DNA of 64,000 bases, taken from Bdellovibrionaceae bacterium UBA6502 (GTDB taxonomy: Bacteria; Bdellovibrionota; Bdellovibrionia; Bdellovibrionales; UBA840). Both the position numbers and the translations under genes were made by a program. Below are positions 27,099 through 35,930 of this stretch, piece by piece; position 1 is the first letter of the stretch; each line of letters opens with the position of its first letter. Below the pieces are notes generated by a model. It made no database searches. It was given only the letters and a program-made list of their open reading frames with translations, and had not been told where the DNA came from. The DNA is taken from positions 62,001 to 126,000 of the forward strand of contig DJMA01000028.1 in NCBI GenBank assembly GCA_002436415.1, given 5' to 3'.

Positions 27099-27281
27099 AT
27101 GGCAAAAAAGAACACCAAAATCAAAAAAGTTATTTTAGAGTGCACAGAAGCTCGCAAAAATGGCCAAACACCATCTCGCTATATGACTACTAAAAACACT
27201 CAAAAGCACCCTGAGCGTTTAGAGAAAATGAAATACAATCCTTTTATTAGAAAACACACCCTTCATAAGGAGATTAAGTAG
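27099..27281 (+). CDS. rpmG: 50S ribosomal protein L33 (zinc-free form)
   Basis: 60 aa. YMTTKNTQKHPERLEKMKYNPFIRKH, split here as YMTTKNTQKHPERL and KMKYNPFIRKH, matches L33, ending in HTLHKEIK. Only one Cys is present, so it is the form without the CxxC zinc ribbon. GGAG lies about 10 bases before the ATG. A terminator follows. Confidence 0.9.
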   Translation: MAKKNTKIKKVILECTEARKNGQTPSRYMTTKNTQKHPERLEKMKYNPFIRKHTLHKEIK

Positions 27282-27325
27282 TATTTTACTACTTAGTTCC
27301 TTGTGAATTTTTATATCGCATAATT

Positions 27326-27350
27326 AGCAGCCCGACTGGCTGCTTTTTTT
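27326..27350 (+). terminator. Terminator of rpmG
   Basis: AGCAGCC, loop CGACT, GGCTGCT, then seven T. Its tail touches the stop codon of the opposite-strand gene. Confidence 0.9.
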
Positions 27351-28527
27351 ATGCTGCCTTAGAGCTAATACCAAGAGCTGTAGATATTTCATTTAACAGA
27401 CTGCGATGATTGAAAGGCTTTTTAATTAAGCCTTGGGCATCCAACTTTCGCATTTGGTCTAAAATTTTCGCTTCTCTCTCACCCGTTAAAAACAAAAATG
27501 GAATATTCTTGAGATTAGAGTCTTGATTGATTCTACTTTTAACCTCAATTCCATCTAGTTGGTCCATTTGATAGTCACAAATAATCAACTCTGGAGCTTG
27601 GTTCTGCATATGCTTCAAAGCCTCGGGCCCCGATGAAAAATACTGAACATTCACATCTTTTAATTGTTTATCAAAAACATGCTTAGCAAGCTTTAAAATT
27701 GCATCTGAATCGTCAATAAATACAATCTCCTTGATTTGCGTTAGATTGTCGATTCCTGAACTTACGGGACTATCTACTGCATTATCCATGGAAGCGTATT
27801 TATTGCTTAACCAAGCCTCTAAGTTTTCCATAATGTTTCTATCTTTTAATAAGAGCTCCCCTTCAAAATTATGAAACTTTTTCATTGAAGACTCTGAGGT
27901 TGAGATAATCAAAACATCGGTAGAATCAAACTTATCAGGAACAATTTGCATTACAGCATTGTATAAAAGATTCCCCTCAAAGGATCCCATATTTGTACTA
28001 AAGAGAATCAAGTCAAAATCCTCAAGAACTAGACGGTTTAAAGCCTCAAAAGAATCCGCACTAAAAGAAATATTGAATCCAAAGTTTTTTACGATATTTG
28101 AATACAACATCGACATGCTTCGACTCATTTCTAAAATCAAACACTTACGAACTTGTTTTAATGAGAAATCATCTAAAAGTTCATCCAATTGATTCACTAA
28201 TGCCTGTGGACGATTAGGCTCCCAATTGTATATGTAGTTTCGACATAGATCGATTACCGAAAACATAATTTGAGCAAACTTTTTATCGGACACTACACGT
28301 TCATCAACGAGTAAATCCTCCACTTTATGGCAAAGAGAGGAAAACTCATTTAACATATACGAACCAGCCGTCCCCTTCATGGAATGCATCAAACCAATGG
28401 CCTTACGAATAAGGCTTTCATCCTTAGTTTTTTCGTACTCCAGAAAAAAGGATTCCATTTCTTCGATTTGTTCCAACAACTCGGAGAGATAAGATTTTTG
28501 AATCTGACTAAAATCATCAAAGCTCAT
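27349..28527 (-). CDS. Hpt - pseudo-receiver - receiver protein
   Basis: 392 aa. An N-terminal Hpt domain has the phospho-acceptor His48 in LMHSMKGTAGS. The first receiver (about 125-240) has FDLILFSTNMG with Ser in place of the Asp, so cannot be phosphorylated normally. The second (about 270-388) has VFIDDSD and LIICDYQM with an intact Asp, and LIKKPF. It overlaps the Hpt gene upstream by four bases and ends the kinase operon, so it probably receives phosphate from the large hybrid kinase. Confidence 0.87.
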   Translation of the reverse strand: MSFDDFSQIQKSYLSELLEQIEEMESFFLEYEKTKDESLIRKAIGLMHSMKGTAGSYMLNEFSSLCHKVEDLLVDERVVSDKKFAQIMFSVIDLCRNYIYNWEPNRPQALVNQLDELLDDFSLKQVRKCLILEMSRSMSMLYSNIVKNFGFNISFSADSFEALNRLVLEDFDLILFSTNMGSFEGNLLYNAVMQIVPDKFDSTDVLIISTSESSMKKFHNFEGELLLKDRNIMENLEAWLSNKYASMDNAVDSPVSSGIDNLTQIKEIVFIDDSDAILKLAKHVFDKQLKDVNVQYFSSGPEALKHMQNQAPELIICDYQMDQLDGIEVKSRINQDSNLKNIPFLFLTGEREAKILDQMRKLDAQGLIKKPFNHRSLLNEISTALGISSKAA

Positions 28528-28841
28528 AGCTTTTCCTTTGCGTTGTTGTATGCTTCTTTAACCTCTTCCCAATATTCCTGCAAATCATTCCAATGAGTTT
28601 CTAGCTTTTGAGAGTCACCCTCTTTAACAGCTACTTCTAATTGCCTCGAAAGCTCACTCATTTCTGAAAAACCGTAGCCACCACTATCCCCTTTTAAAGT
28701 ATGAGCAAGTTTCATGGTCGATTCTTTATCTCTTACTGAAATCGAGGCACTAAGATCCTTCATGTCTTTTTCCGTAAGATCGATAAAGCTCTCCATAATA
28801 TCCATTAAATCTTCATCAATTTGAACTTCAAACTTACCCAT
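28524..28841 (-). CDS. Histidine phosphotransfer (Hpt) protein
   Basis: 105 aa. LAHTLKGDSGGYGF has the Hpt phospho-His47 and the KGxSGGYG turn. A single four-helix Hpt domain, cytoplasmic. It starts two bases after the hybrid kinase stop and overlaps the next gene by four bases, so all three are one operon. It likely carries phosphate from the kinase receivers to a response regulator. Confidence 0.92.
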   Translation of the reverse strand: MGKFEVQIDEDLMDIMESFIDLTEKDMKDLSASISVRDKESTMKLAHTLKGDSGGYGFSEMSELSRQLEVAVKEGDSQKLETHWNDLQEYWEEVKEAYNNAKEKL

Positions 28842-28843
28842 AA

Positions 28844-31800
28844 CTACGCTACCTCTGCTTCTCTTTTTCCGTATTGAGAAAGACTAGTTAATAAAACATC
28901 TTTCTTAATTGGTTTCGACAAATGTTCGTCACAACCTGCATTTATACTCTTTTCTTTTTCTCCCTGTAAGGCAAAAGCCGTTAAAGCAAGGATTGGTGTT
29001 TTTATAATATTGTTTTTATTCTCATAATCTCTGATTTCTTTAGTGGCCATATAGCCATCCATAATCGGCATTTGCATATCCATTAAAATAATGTCAAAAT
29101 TTTCAGTCTTATACTTCTCAAAAGCCTCTAGACCATTTTCAGCTTCCTGTAAATTTACATTAGACTTTGCAAGATAAAACTTAATTAGATTACGATTTTT
29201 CTCCGAATCATCTACTACTAAAACACTTAATCCAGAAATATCTTTAATCGTACCAGCCTGGTTCTTAATAGAAGTACGAAGCTTGATACCAGTATTGATC
29301 TTTTCTTGTACCAAGTTAGATATTTGATTTTGATCCAATGAGCCTTCAACAAAGTTTGACACATCATATTTACTAAACAACTGTCTTTGTTCATCACTGA
29401 AGTTTTCATTAGAAAGAATTAAAGGTGCTTTTATGGATCTGTTTCTAATTTCTTGCACTAATTCTTCAGCAGCTAAAATATTATCAGTGGTTTTATAAAA
29501 CACGCAGTCAATGTCCTTCACAGTATTTAAAACGATATTTACTTTTTCGATCGAATTTGCATTAATCACTTTTATCTTAGTTTTCTTTAGACTTTCCTTC
29601 AAACCAGAAACCTCTTCTTTATCTTCACAAATCAGTAATAAATTGCCTGTGGTATTCGGGTCCAAAACACCTTTCAAAGTACTGTGCCAATCACGGTACT
29701 TGATGGGTTTATTGATTATATTGCTAACTCCCAACTTTTTCAGCTGCAATATTTGAGCATTGCTATTGTTACTATTTTGCAAAAATAAAAATCGATCCAT
29801 AGGCTCTTTGGTTTTATTTAATTCTACCAATACCTCAAAGCCATCCATTTCTGACATTCCTTGGTCTATCACGACTAAATCATAAGGATTTTTATCAAGT
29901 TTTCCCTTGTTGAACTGTTTTTGAGCTTCAGAAAGTTCATCACAAAAATCTACTTTCGCATTTACTCTTAAAAAGTATTTGTTGAAAAACTCTTCATAAA
30001 AAGCATTTTCAGAAACGATTAAAACATTAATGTCTTTCACGTTTAAAGACTCTAAGCTAGTGCAAGGACGATTGGATTTTTGCAAACTAATTTCAAAATA
30101 AAAATGGGAGCCTTTATTTAACCGACTCTCTACATGAAGCTCACCACCCATCATTTCTACTAGCGTCTTAGTGATATTTAAACCTAAACCCGTTCCACCA
30201 AATAAACGAGTGGTAGAACTATCGGCCTGAGTGAAGCTTTCAAATACGTGGGCTAACTTATCACCTGAAATACCTATACCAGTATCTCTAATTGAAAATC
30301 GAAGTTTAGCCTCTTGTGCGTCATCACTCAAAACATCGATTTTTAATGCCACTGTTCCAGAGCTGGTAAATTTAATCGCATTACTTAAAAGGTTCATTAC
30401 AATCTGTTTTAGTCGATAAGGGTCACCCATAACTTCGCTTGGAAGTCTTCGGTCAAAATCATATAAAATCTCAATTCCCTTTTCATGCGCTGTATGGGAG
30501 TGTAGATCAATCACTTGGTCTAGAGAGTTTTCTAGGTCAAAAGAAATGCTTTCTAATTCCATCTGCCCTGACTCTACTTTAGAGAGGTCTAAAATATCAT
30601 TGATGATTGCTAATAAACTATCGCCAGAGTCTCTAAAGTTTCTGACATAGCGTAACTGCTCCTCATTTAATGGAGTTTCAATTAATAAGTCAGCCATTCC
30701 TAAAATAGAATTTAGTGGTGTACGAATTTCATGTGACATATTGGCCAAAAATAAACTCTTGGCCCGATTTGCCTTAGTGGCTGTCTCCATTGCGGCCTTT
30801 AGTTCTTCTTCACTATTCTTTCGCTCTTGAATGTCTTGTAAAAATACAGAATAAAATTTGCTTCCATCAATTTCCAATTGCCCCAAACTAATTTCTACTG
30901 GAAAAACATCATTTGGATTTCTTAATGCATTCATTTCATAAGTTACAGAATAGGATAAATCCTCTATATTAAACTTTTGAACCTCTTTATTACCTACCTT
31001 ACTAACCCCTTTTTCGAATAGCAAAACATCAAACATATTTAAATTTTCAAATTCTTTTAGGCTGGTTTTAAAAATAGATTCCACCGCACGGTTGGCGTTG
31101 TATAACTTTCCACTTTCATCAAAAGTAAGGATGGCATCAGCAGTATTGTTCAAGATCGTATGAATGGTACTTTCTTTTTCTTGCAACTCTTTTTCGAACT
31201 GAATAATCTGAGTAATGTCAGTTAAGACGATCATTTTACCGTAGACATTATCTGATGAATCAACAAGAGGCTTAGAATAGTAATAAGCATATCGCTGTTC
31301 ATCATTCCTAGACACAGCCAACTGCCCTCTACCAAGACGTTCTGGTTGAAAAAACTCATGCTGAAAGATCTTTCTTCCCGGTTCGTCAAAAACCTCACAT
31401 AAATCTTTTATGTCTAGATCATCTGTGTTTTCTATTCCAGTAATATTAGAGGCTGTTTGGTTAAAATACGTAATTCCCTTTTCTTTATCATATAAGATAA
31501 TACCAACAGGAGCCGTTTCTGTTAAAGCCTGAAACTGTAATAGACTTTTGTTATAACTATCACTAGAGAGTTTAGCCGCAGTAATATCCTCAATAGATCC
31601 AGCAAGCCTTAAGGCTTTTCCTTCCACATTCCAAACGGCTTGTCCCTTGAGACGAATCCACACCTCTTCATCGCTAAATTGTTTTATGAGTTTAAAGCTC
31701 ACATCAAGGGGCTCATGTTTTTTAATATGATCTGATATACTTTGTTCGGTGGCTGCTAGATCTTCTGGATGAATTAGGTCGTACAATAAATTTTGGGTTG

Positions 31801-33046
31801 GCACAACACCTTCATCGATTCCACATATTTCTTTAAATTTTTTCGACCAATAGAGCTTATCATCACGTAAATTCCAATCCCAAATTCCAACCGAGGAACC
31901 ATAAACAGCAAGTTCATAACGCTCTTCGCTTTCTCTTAGACGAGACTCAAGAACTCGTTCCTCGGTAACATCCCAGTTAGCACCTACCATTTTTTCAGGC
32001 TCGCCTTCAGGGCTCAAAAAAACACGAGCTTCTGCCTTGATGTATTTCACTCTGCCTGTTTTAGTTTCAATTCTAAACTCATAGCGAAAATCTTGCTTAG
32101 TCTCTACGGATTCGTTTAAAACTTCTTCTACCAAAAATAGATCTTCTTCACTTAAAGCTTCCGCCCAGGCCTCATAGGCATTTTTAAAATTTCCTTTTTT
32201 TACCTCATAGAGTTCAAACATTTTATCGTCCCACTCTAAGTAGTTAGTCTTAAGGTTCCATTCCCAAATTCCAATACCACTACTATAAAGCGCCAAACTC
32301 AAACGACTTCGATACTCACTCAATTGTTCGTTCAGATCTTTTTCAGATGTTATATCTTGGTAAGTACCAATGATTTTTTTCTCATTCTCTAGATTTGTAT
32401 CTAACTTTGCTTTCGTCCGTAACCATTTGATCTTTCCATCAAGGGTTTTAATACAGAGTTCAGCGTCAAAAGAATTTCCATTGTTTTTTACGCCATTAAA
32501 AAATCCTAAAAAAGCGGATCTAGATTTATCTTCAAAGAAATTCAACTGATCTTCGAACTCCACAGGAACCCCTGGAGGAAGTTCAAAAATATTAAATGTC
32601 TGATTCGACCAAACTAACTTTTCCCGGTCTAGATCAAATGTCCAACCGCCTAAATTTGCAACCTCTTGTGTGTCTTGAAGCAAAGTTTGAACTTTTTTAA
32701 TCTCCGAGGTTTCGTGAGCTATCATAAAAATTTGCTCTTCCACCAAATAGGCATTCCAGCTTAACCATAAAAGCTTACCGTCTTTACGGATAAATCTTGT
32801 TTCAAAGTTTTTAACCTTTTCGCCTTGAATAATTCGAGAAAACATCTCAATGGTGATCACTTGATCTTCCGGGTGCAAAAACTCAAGCAGTGGTTTTTCA
32901 TACAATTCTTCCTCAGTGAACAAAGTGGTTTCTTCCCATACTTCATTCACTCTCAGCAAAAAACCCTCTTTATCGCATACTGCAAAGAGGTTTAGGCTTC
33001 TGTTAAAAAATTCCGAAAAATCTATGTCTTTTGTTTTCACATTCAT
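28844..33046 (-). CDS. Multi-PAS hybrid sensor histidine kinase
   Basis: 1400 aa, no membrane helix, so a cytoplasmic sensor. Six PAS domains in a row cover about 10-745; several start with the GIWEWNL / GIWDWNL type of PAS_3 fold. HisKA follows with the phospho-His near 772 (MSHEIRTPLNS), then HATPase with NLLSNAIKFT, DTGIGIS and GGTGLGLNI. Three receivers end the protein: REC1 with Asp near 1060 (VVIDQGM), REC2 degenerate (DCVFYKTTDN), REC3 with Asp near 1323 (ILMDMQMP). The signal is unknown; PAS domains often sense redox, oxygen or small ligands. Start ATG has no strong Shine-Dalgarno. Confidence 0.93.
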   Translation of the reverse strand: MNVKTKDIDFSEFFNRSLNLFAVCDKEGFLLRVNEVWEETTLFTEEELYEKPLLEFLHPEDQVITIEMFSRIIQGEKVKNFETRFIRKDGKLLWLSWNAYLVEEQIFMIAHETSEIKKVQTLLQDTQEVANLGGWTFDLDREKLVWSNQTFNIFELPPGVPVEFEDQLNFFEDKSRSAFLGFFNGVKNNGNSFDAELCIKTLDGKIKWLRTKAKLDTNLENEKKIIGTYQDITSEKDLNEQLSEYRSRLSLALYSSGIGIWEWNLKTNYLEWDDKMFELYEVKKGNFKNAYEAWAEALSEEDLFLVEEVLNESVETKQDFRYEFRIETKTGRVKYIKAEARVFLSPEGEPEKMVGANWDVTEERVLESRLRESEERYELAVYGSSVGIWDWNLRDDKLYWSKKFKEICGIDEGVVPTQNLLYDLIHPEDLAATEQSISDHIKKHEPLDVSFKLIKQFSDEEVWIRLKGQAVWNVEGKALRLAGSIEDITAAKLSSDSYNKSLLQFQALTETAPVGIILYDKEKGITYFNQTASNITGIENTDDLDIKDLCEVFDEPGRKIFQHEFFQPERLGRGQLAVSRNDEQRYAYYYSKPLVDSSDNVYGKMIVLTDITQIIQFEKELQEKESTIHTILNNTADAILTFDESGKLYNANRAVESIFKTSLKEFENLNMFDVLLFEKGVSKVGNKEVQKFNIEDLSYSVTYEMNALRNPNDVFPVEISLGQLEIDGSKFYSVFLQDIQERKNSEEELKAAMETATKANRAKSLFLANMSHEIRTPLNSILGMADLLIETPLNEEQLRYVRNFRDSGDSLLAIINDILDLSKVESGQMELESISFDLENSLDQVIDLHSHTAHEKGIEILYDFDRRLPSEVMGDPYRLKQIVMNLLSNAIKFTSSGTVALKIDVLSDDAQEAKLRFSIRDTGIGISGDKLAHVFESFTQADSSTTRLFGGTGLGLNITKTLVEMMGGELHVESRLNKGSHFYFEISLQKSNRPCTSLESLNVKDINVLIVSENAFYEEFFNKYFLRVNAKVDFCDELSEAQKQFNKGKLDKNPYDLVVIDQGMSEMDGFEVLVELNKTKEPMDRFLFLQNSNNSNAQILQLKKLGVSNIINKPIKYRDWHSTLKGVLDPNTTGNLLLICEDKEEVSGLKESLKKTKIKVINANSIEKVNIVLNTVKDIDCVFYKTTDNILAAEELVQEIRNRSIKAPLILSNENFSDEQRQLFSKYDVSNFVEGSLDQNQISNLVQEKINTGIKLRTSIKNQAGTIKDISGLSVLVVDDSEKNRNLIKFYLAKSNVNLQEAENGLEAFEKYKTENFDIILMDMQMPIMDGYMATKEIRDYENKNNIIKTPILALTAFALQGEKEKSINAGCDEHLSKPIKKDVLLTSLSQYGKREAEVA

Positions 33047-33196
33047 GATAGCTTCTTGTCGGCAGCTCTTTATAAGGAGATTAGACCTGTTCTAAGAAGA
33101 TACATAGCAAAACTTGTTCAATATTGAGAATTGTACATTAATGTTAAAGTTCCTTGGTTTTTTAAACCGATAAAGTACTGAGCACGGAGGAATGCT

Positions 33197-33910
33197 ATGA
33201 AAAGAATTTTACTAATTGAAGACTCTAAAAAGACACAACAACTGATTTTACACAGTTTAGAACGAGAATTCGAGGTTTTCATAGCAGAAACTGCCTCAGA
33301 AACCCTTCACTACTGTAGGTCTCAAAATCCAGACTTAATTCTACTAGACATTAATTTAGGAATTGATTCAGGCTACACAATACTTGAACAATTAAAGGTA
33401 AACCGCTTGATAGATGAGACACCCGTTATATTTTTAACCGGTGAAGAAAGCATCCAGAATAAAGTAATCGCTTTTAACCTAGGTGCCGATGACTATATCA
33501 CAAAACCATTCGATCCTACCGAGCTTAACTTAAGAATCAAAGCTCGCTTAAAAGACCATGGCTCAAGAGATAGTAAAACCATCAGCTTTCAAGGCATAAA
33601 CATTGATACCAACACTCTCACTGCTTACGAATTAAATGAGCAAGGCAAGCGCGAGAACCTAGATCTATCCCCTACTGAAATTAAACTTTTAGTTTTCTTC
33701 ATAGAAAACAAAAACCAAGTGTTTTCGAGAGAACAAATCTTTCACAAAGTTTGGGGCGATAACTGTTACTATTTAGACCGAACCATCGATCGCCATATAT
33801 CTAGTTTGCGAAAAAAGATCGGCAAATGGGGCGACTGCATTCGAACGATTTATGGGGCCGGTTATATGTGGGATACGGCCCATTACACAAGTAGTTTTAA
33901 GGCTTCCTAG
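33197..33910 (+). CDS. OmpR-family response regulator
   Basis: 237 aa. Receiver with LIEDSKK, phospho-Asp in LILLDINLG, Thr in IFLTGEE and Lys in YITKPFD; then a winged-helix DNA-binding domain with LSPTEIKLLVFF, VFSREQI and RTIDRHISSLRKKIG. A transcription factor. ACGGAGGAATGCT gives a good start. It is divergent from the hybrid kinase (150 bases between), which makes it a candidate output of that relay. Its 3' end overlaps the next gene on the other strand by 14 bases. Confidence 0.92.
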   Translation: MKRILLIEDSKKTQQLILHSLEREFEVFIAETASETLHYCRSQNPDLILLDINLGIDSGYTILEQLKVNRLIDETPVIFLTGEESIQNKVIAFNLGADDYITKPFDPTELNLRIKARLKDHGSRDSKTISFQGINIDTNTLTAYELNEQGKRENLDLSPTEIKLLVFFIENKNQVFSREQIFHKVWGDNCYYLDRTIDRHISSLRKKIGKWGDCIRTIYGAGYMWDTAHYTSSFKAS

Positions 33911-34427
33911 TCTCCATTAAGATATTTTCAGCCTTTGAAAATAATTGTGAATAACTAATCGGCTTTTGCCAAACATCAATTAATCGAAAGTATTTGGTTT
34001 CTTTTACATGAATGTTTCTAGACTCTAAGCCACTATAAATTACAACAGGGATTTTAGAGTTTTCTAGATCAAGGTAATCATCATCCTCATGCAAACGCAA
34101 TAAGAGTTCATCCGCTTTTTCTAAGGTAGAACTTCCGTCTAATCCATCCATCATCATGTCTAAAATTATTAGATCCACATCCGTCTGCATTAAAGAATTG
34201 ATCGCAGCATAACCGTCAAACGACACGAAGGTATTGCATCCCAGATTATTAAAAATCTTATTTAAAGTAGATATAGCTCGCATACTATCATCGATGAGCA
34301 AAACCTTTTTTAAGTCTTTCTTACTAAGCTCTTCTTCATATTTCTTCACTGCATGGTGCTCAAAACCAAGCTTCCCCTCAGGTAAATCTTGTTGCCACGG
34401 TAAAATTAGATCTAGCTTGCTCGCCAT
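33897..34427 (-). CDS. Single-receiver protein
   Basis: 176 aa. After a 45-residue N-terminal extension comes one receiver: KVLLIDDSMRA, phospho-Asp in LIILDMMMDGLDG, then PVVIYSG (Ser for the usual Thr) and WQKPIS with Lys. An acidic insertion (LHEDDDYLDLENSK) lengthens the loop after helix 3. No output domain. I chose ATG 34427 since AGGGGGAG stands five bases upstream; a second ATG at 34445 has no site. Converges with the OmpR regulator. Confidence 0.85.
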   Translation of the reverse strand: MASKLDLILPWQQDLPEGKLGFEHHAVKKYEEELSKKDLKKVLLIDDSMRAISTLNKIFNNLGCNTFVSFDGYAAINSLMQTDVDLIILDMMMDGLDGSSTLEKADELLLRLHEDDDYLDLENSKIPVVIYSGLESRNIHVKETKYFRLIDVWQKPISYSQLFSKAENILMETRKP

Positions 34428-34617
34428 AACTCCCCCTATTTTCATAGTAAAATTATCTCAAAATAAGTTTACTAGAATATGAATTTGAAGTTACAGCTTG
34501 GTTACAAACAATAAAAATCTTGGATCAAAATGTTACAAAAGACCTTAAAGTTTAGTTTTTCTTAAGCTTTTTAATAATCATGGTTTTATGCCGATAACTA
34601 GATAAAGGGAGTGAATC

Positions 34618-35331
34618 ATGGCTAGAATACTAGTAGTGGACGACAGTGAACAGTCTTTAAATCTTCTGAGAAAAATGCTCAGCGATGAAGGGCATGAAGT
34701 TCACTTAGCCAAAGAAGCCTTTGAGGCAATGGACTACTTAGATCGCTTTGCTTTTGATCTGATGCTTCTAGATGTTAATATGCCATTTAAAGATGGTTTT
34801 AGTACATTAAAAACCCTAAAAGAGACCATTCGCTATAAAATGATGCCCATAGCAATGATTACCGGTAGATCTGAGCCAAGAGACGTTAAGAAAGCCATTT
34901 CTCTGGGAGCAGATTCTTATATCGTTAAGCCTTTCGAAAAAACTGATATAATTCCAAAGCTAAATAAGCTTCTTAACAAAGAGACTACAAAAATCAGTTA
35001 TCAACTTGAGCTAAGCAACACCTCTCCGTTTGCTGGTGGTGCTTTGTGTATGTCCTCTGAAATCAAAATCCAGGAGATTACTGACAGCTCAGTAATGATC
35101 CTAACCGACATGCCTCTTCAACAAGATAAAGATATACTTTTCAACTGCCCGGTTTTTGAAAGGCTTGGAATCCCAGCGCAAAAAATGAAAATCAGTACCT
35201 GTAAAAAACAAGAAGATAAAATGTTTTGCGCAAGGTTAATTTATAAAAGCATACAGCCAGAGAGCATACAAAAACTCAGAAACTGGATCTTGTCGCAAAA
35301 AAATGCCAAACGACTCGAGAACGCTGGATAG
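34618..35331 (+). CDS. Response regulator with C-terminal PilZ-like or unknown domain
   Basis: 237 aa. Receiver 1-120: ILVVDDSEQ, LMLLDVNMPFKDG with the phospho-Asp, MITGRSE, YIVKPFE. Residues 125-225 are beta-rich (FAGGALCMSSEIKIQEIT, MKISTCKKQEDKMFCARLIY), the size of a PilZ domain, but the RxxxR and D/NxSxxG c-di-GMP motifs are not visible. AAGGGAGTG precedes the ATG. The NTPase gene follows after five bases. Confidence 0.82.
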   Translation: MARILVVDDSEQSLNLLRKMLSDEGHEVHLAKEAFEAMDYLDRFAFDLMLLDVNMPFKDGFSTLKTLKETIRYKMMPIAMITGRSEPRDVKKAISLGADSYIVKPFEKTDIIPKLNKLLNKETTKISYQLELSNTSPFAGGALCMSSEIKIQEITDSSVMILTDMPLQQDKDILFNCPVFERLGIPAQKMKISTCKKQEDKMFCARLIYKSIQPESIQKLRNWILSQKNAKRLENAG

Positions 35332-35336
35332 ATTAG

Positions 35337-35930
35337 ATGAGCGTCTCCTTTCATAAAGAAAAAGCTAGAGTCGTACTTACAGGCGGCCCAGGTGGTGGTA
35401 AAACTACTGCTGCAGAATTATTAAAAAGAGAATTCAGAGAAGAAGTGGTATTAGTTCCTGAAGCAGCTACACTATTGTTTACTGGGGGATTTCCACGCTC
35501 AAAAGACCCTTTAATTTTAGAGGCAACTCAGAAAGCTATATATGAAGTACAAAAGAGCCTTGAAGATGTACAAAAGCTTCACTACCCAGGTCGTCACCTA
35601 TTATGCGACAGGGGTACGCTAGATAGCGCAATATATTGGCCTCACGGCCCTGAAAATTTTCTTGAAAAAATGGGTTCCAATATTGATGCAGAATTAAATC
35701 GCTATTCAGCTGTTGTATTTTTTCAATCTGCAGCTGTGGGTAACTCTGCCATTGATGATGGGAACCCAGTACGAAATGAGAACCTTTCTGAAGCAAAAGA
35801 ACTAGACCGACAGCTTTTTGAGATTTGGTCAAAACACCCAAACTTTTACCACATTCCCCATGAAAATAGCTTTTTTGAAAAAATCAAAAAAGCTTTTCAT
35901 CAAATTGAAAAAATTTGTAAGGAATATTAG
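35337..35930 (+). CDS. AAA_28-type P-loop NTPase
   Basis: 197 aa. VVLTGGPGGGKTTAAELL is Walker A; LLCDRGTLDS fits the DRG motif of NadR/thymidylate-kinase-like P-loop kinases grouped as AAA_28. Probably a small-molecule kinase or regulatory NTPase of unknown substrate, cytoplasmic. It is five bases downstream of the receiver gene, so probably cotranscribed. Its end overlaps the opposite-strand lipoprotein gene by four bases. Confidence 0.78.
   Translation: MSVSFHKEKARVVLTGGPGGGKTTAAELLKREFREEVVLVPEAATLLFTGGFPRSKDPLILEATQKAIYEVQKSLEDVQKLHYPGRHLLCDRGTLDSAIYWPHGPENFLEKMGSNIDAELNRYSAVVFFQSAAVGNSAIDDGNPVRNENLSEAKELDRQLFEIWSKHPNFYHIPHENSFFEKIKKAFHQIEKICKEY

Noticed and set aside
34618..35331. c-di-GMP-binding PilZ domain in the receiver protein
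   Set aside because: The size fits but RxxxR and D/NxSxxG are not visible, so c-di-GMP binding is not claimed.
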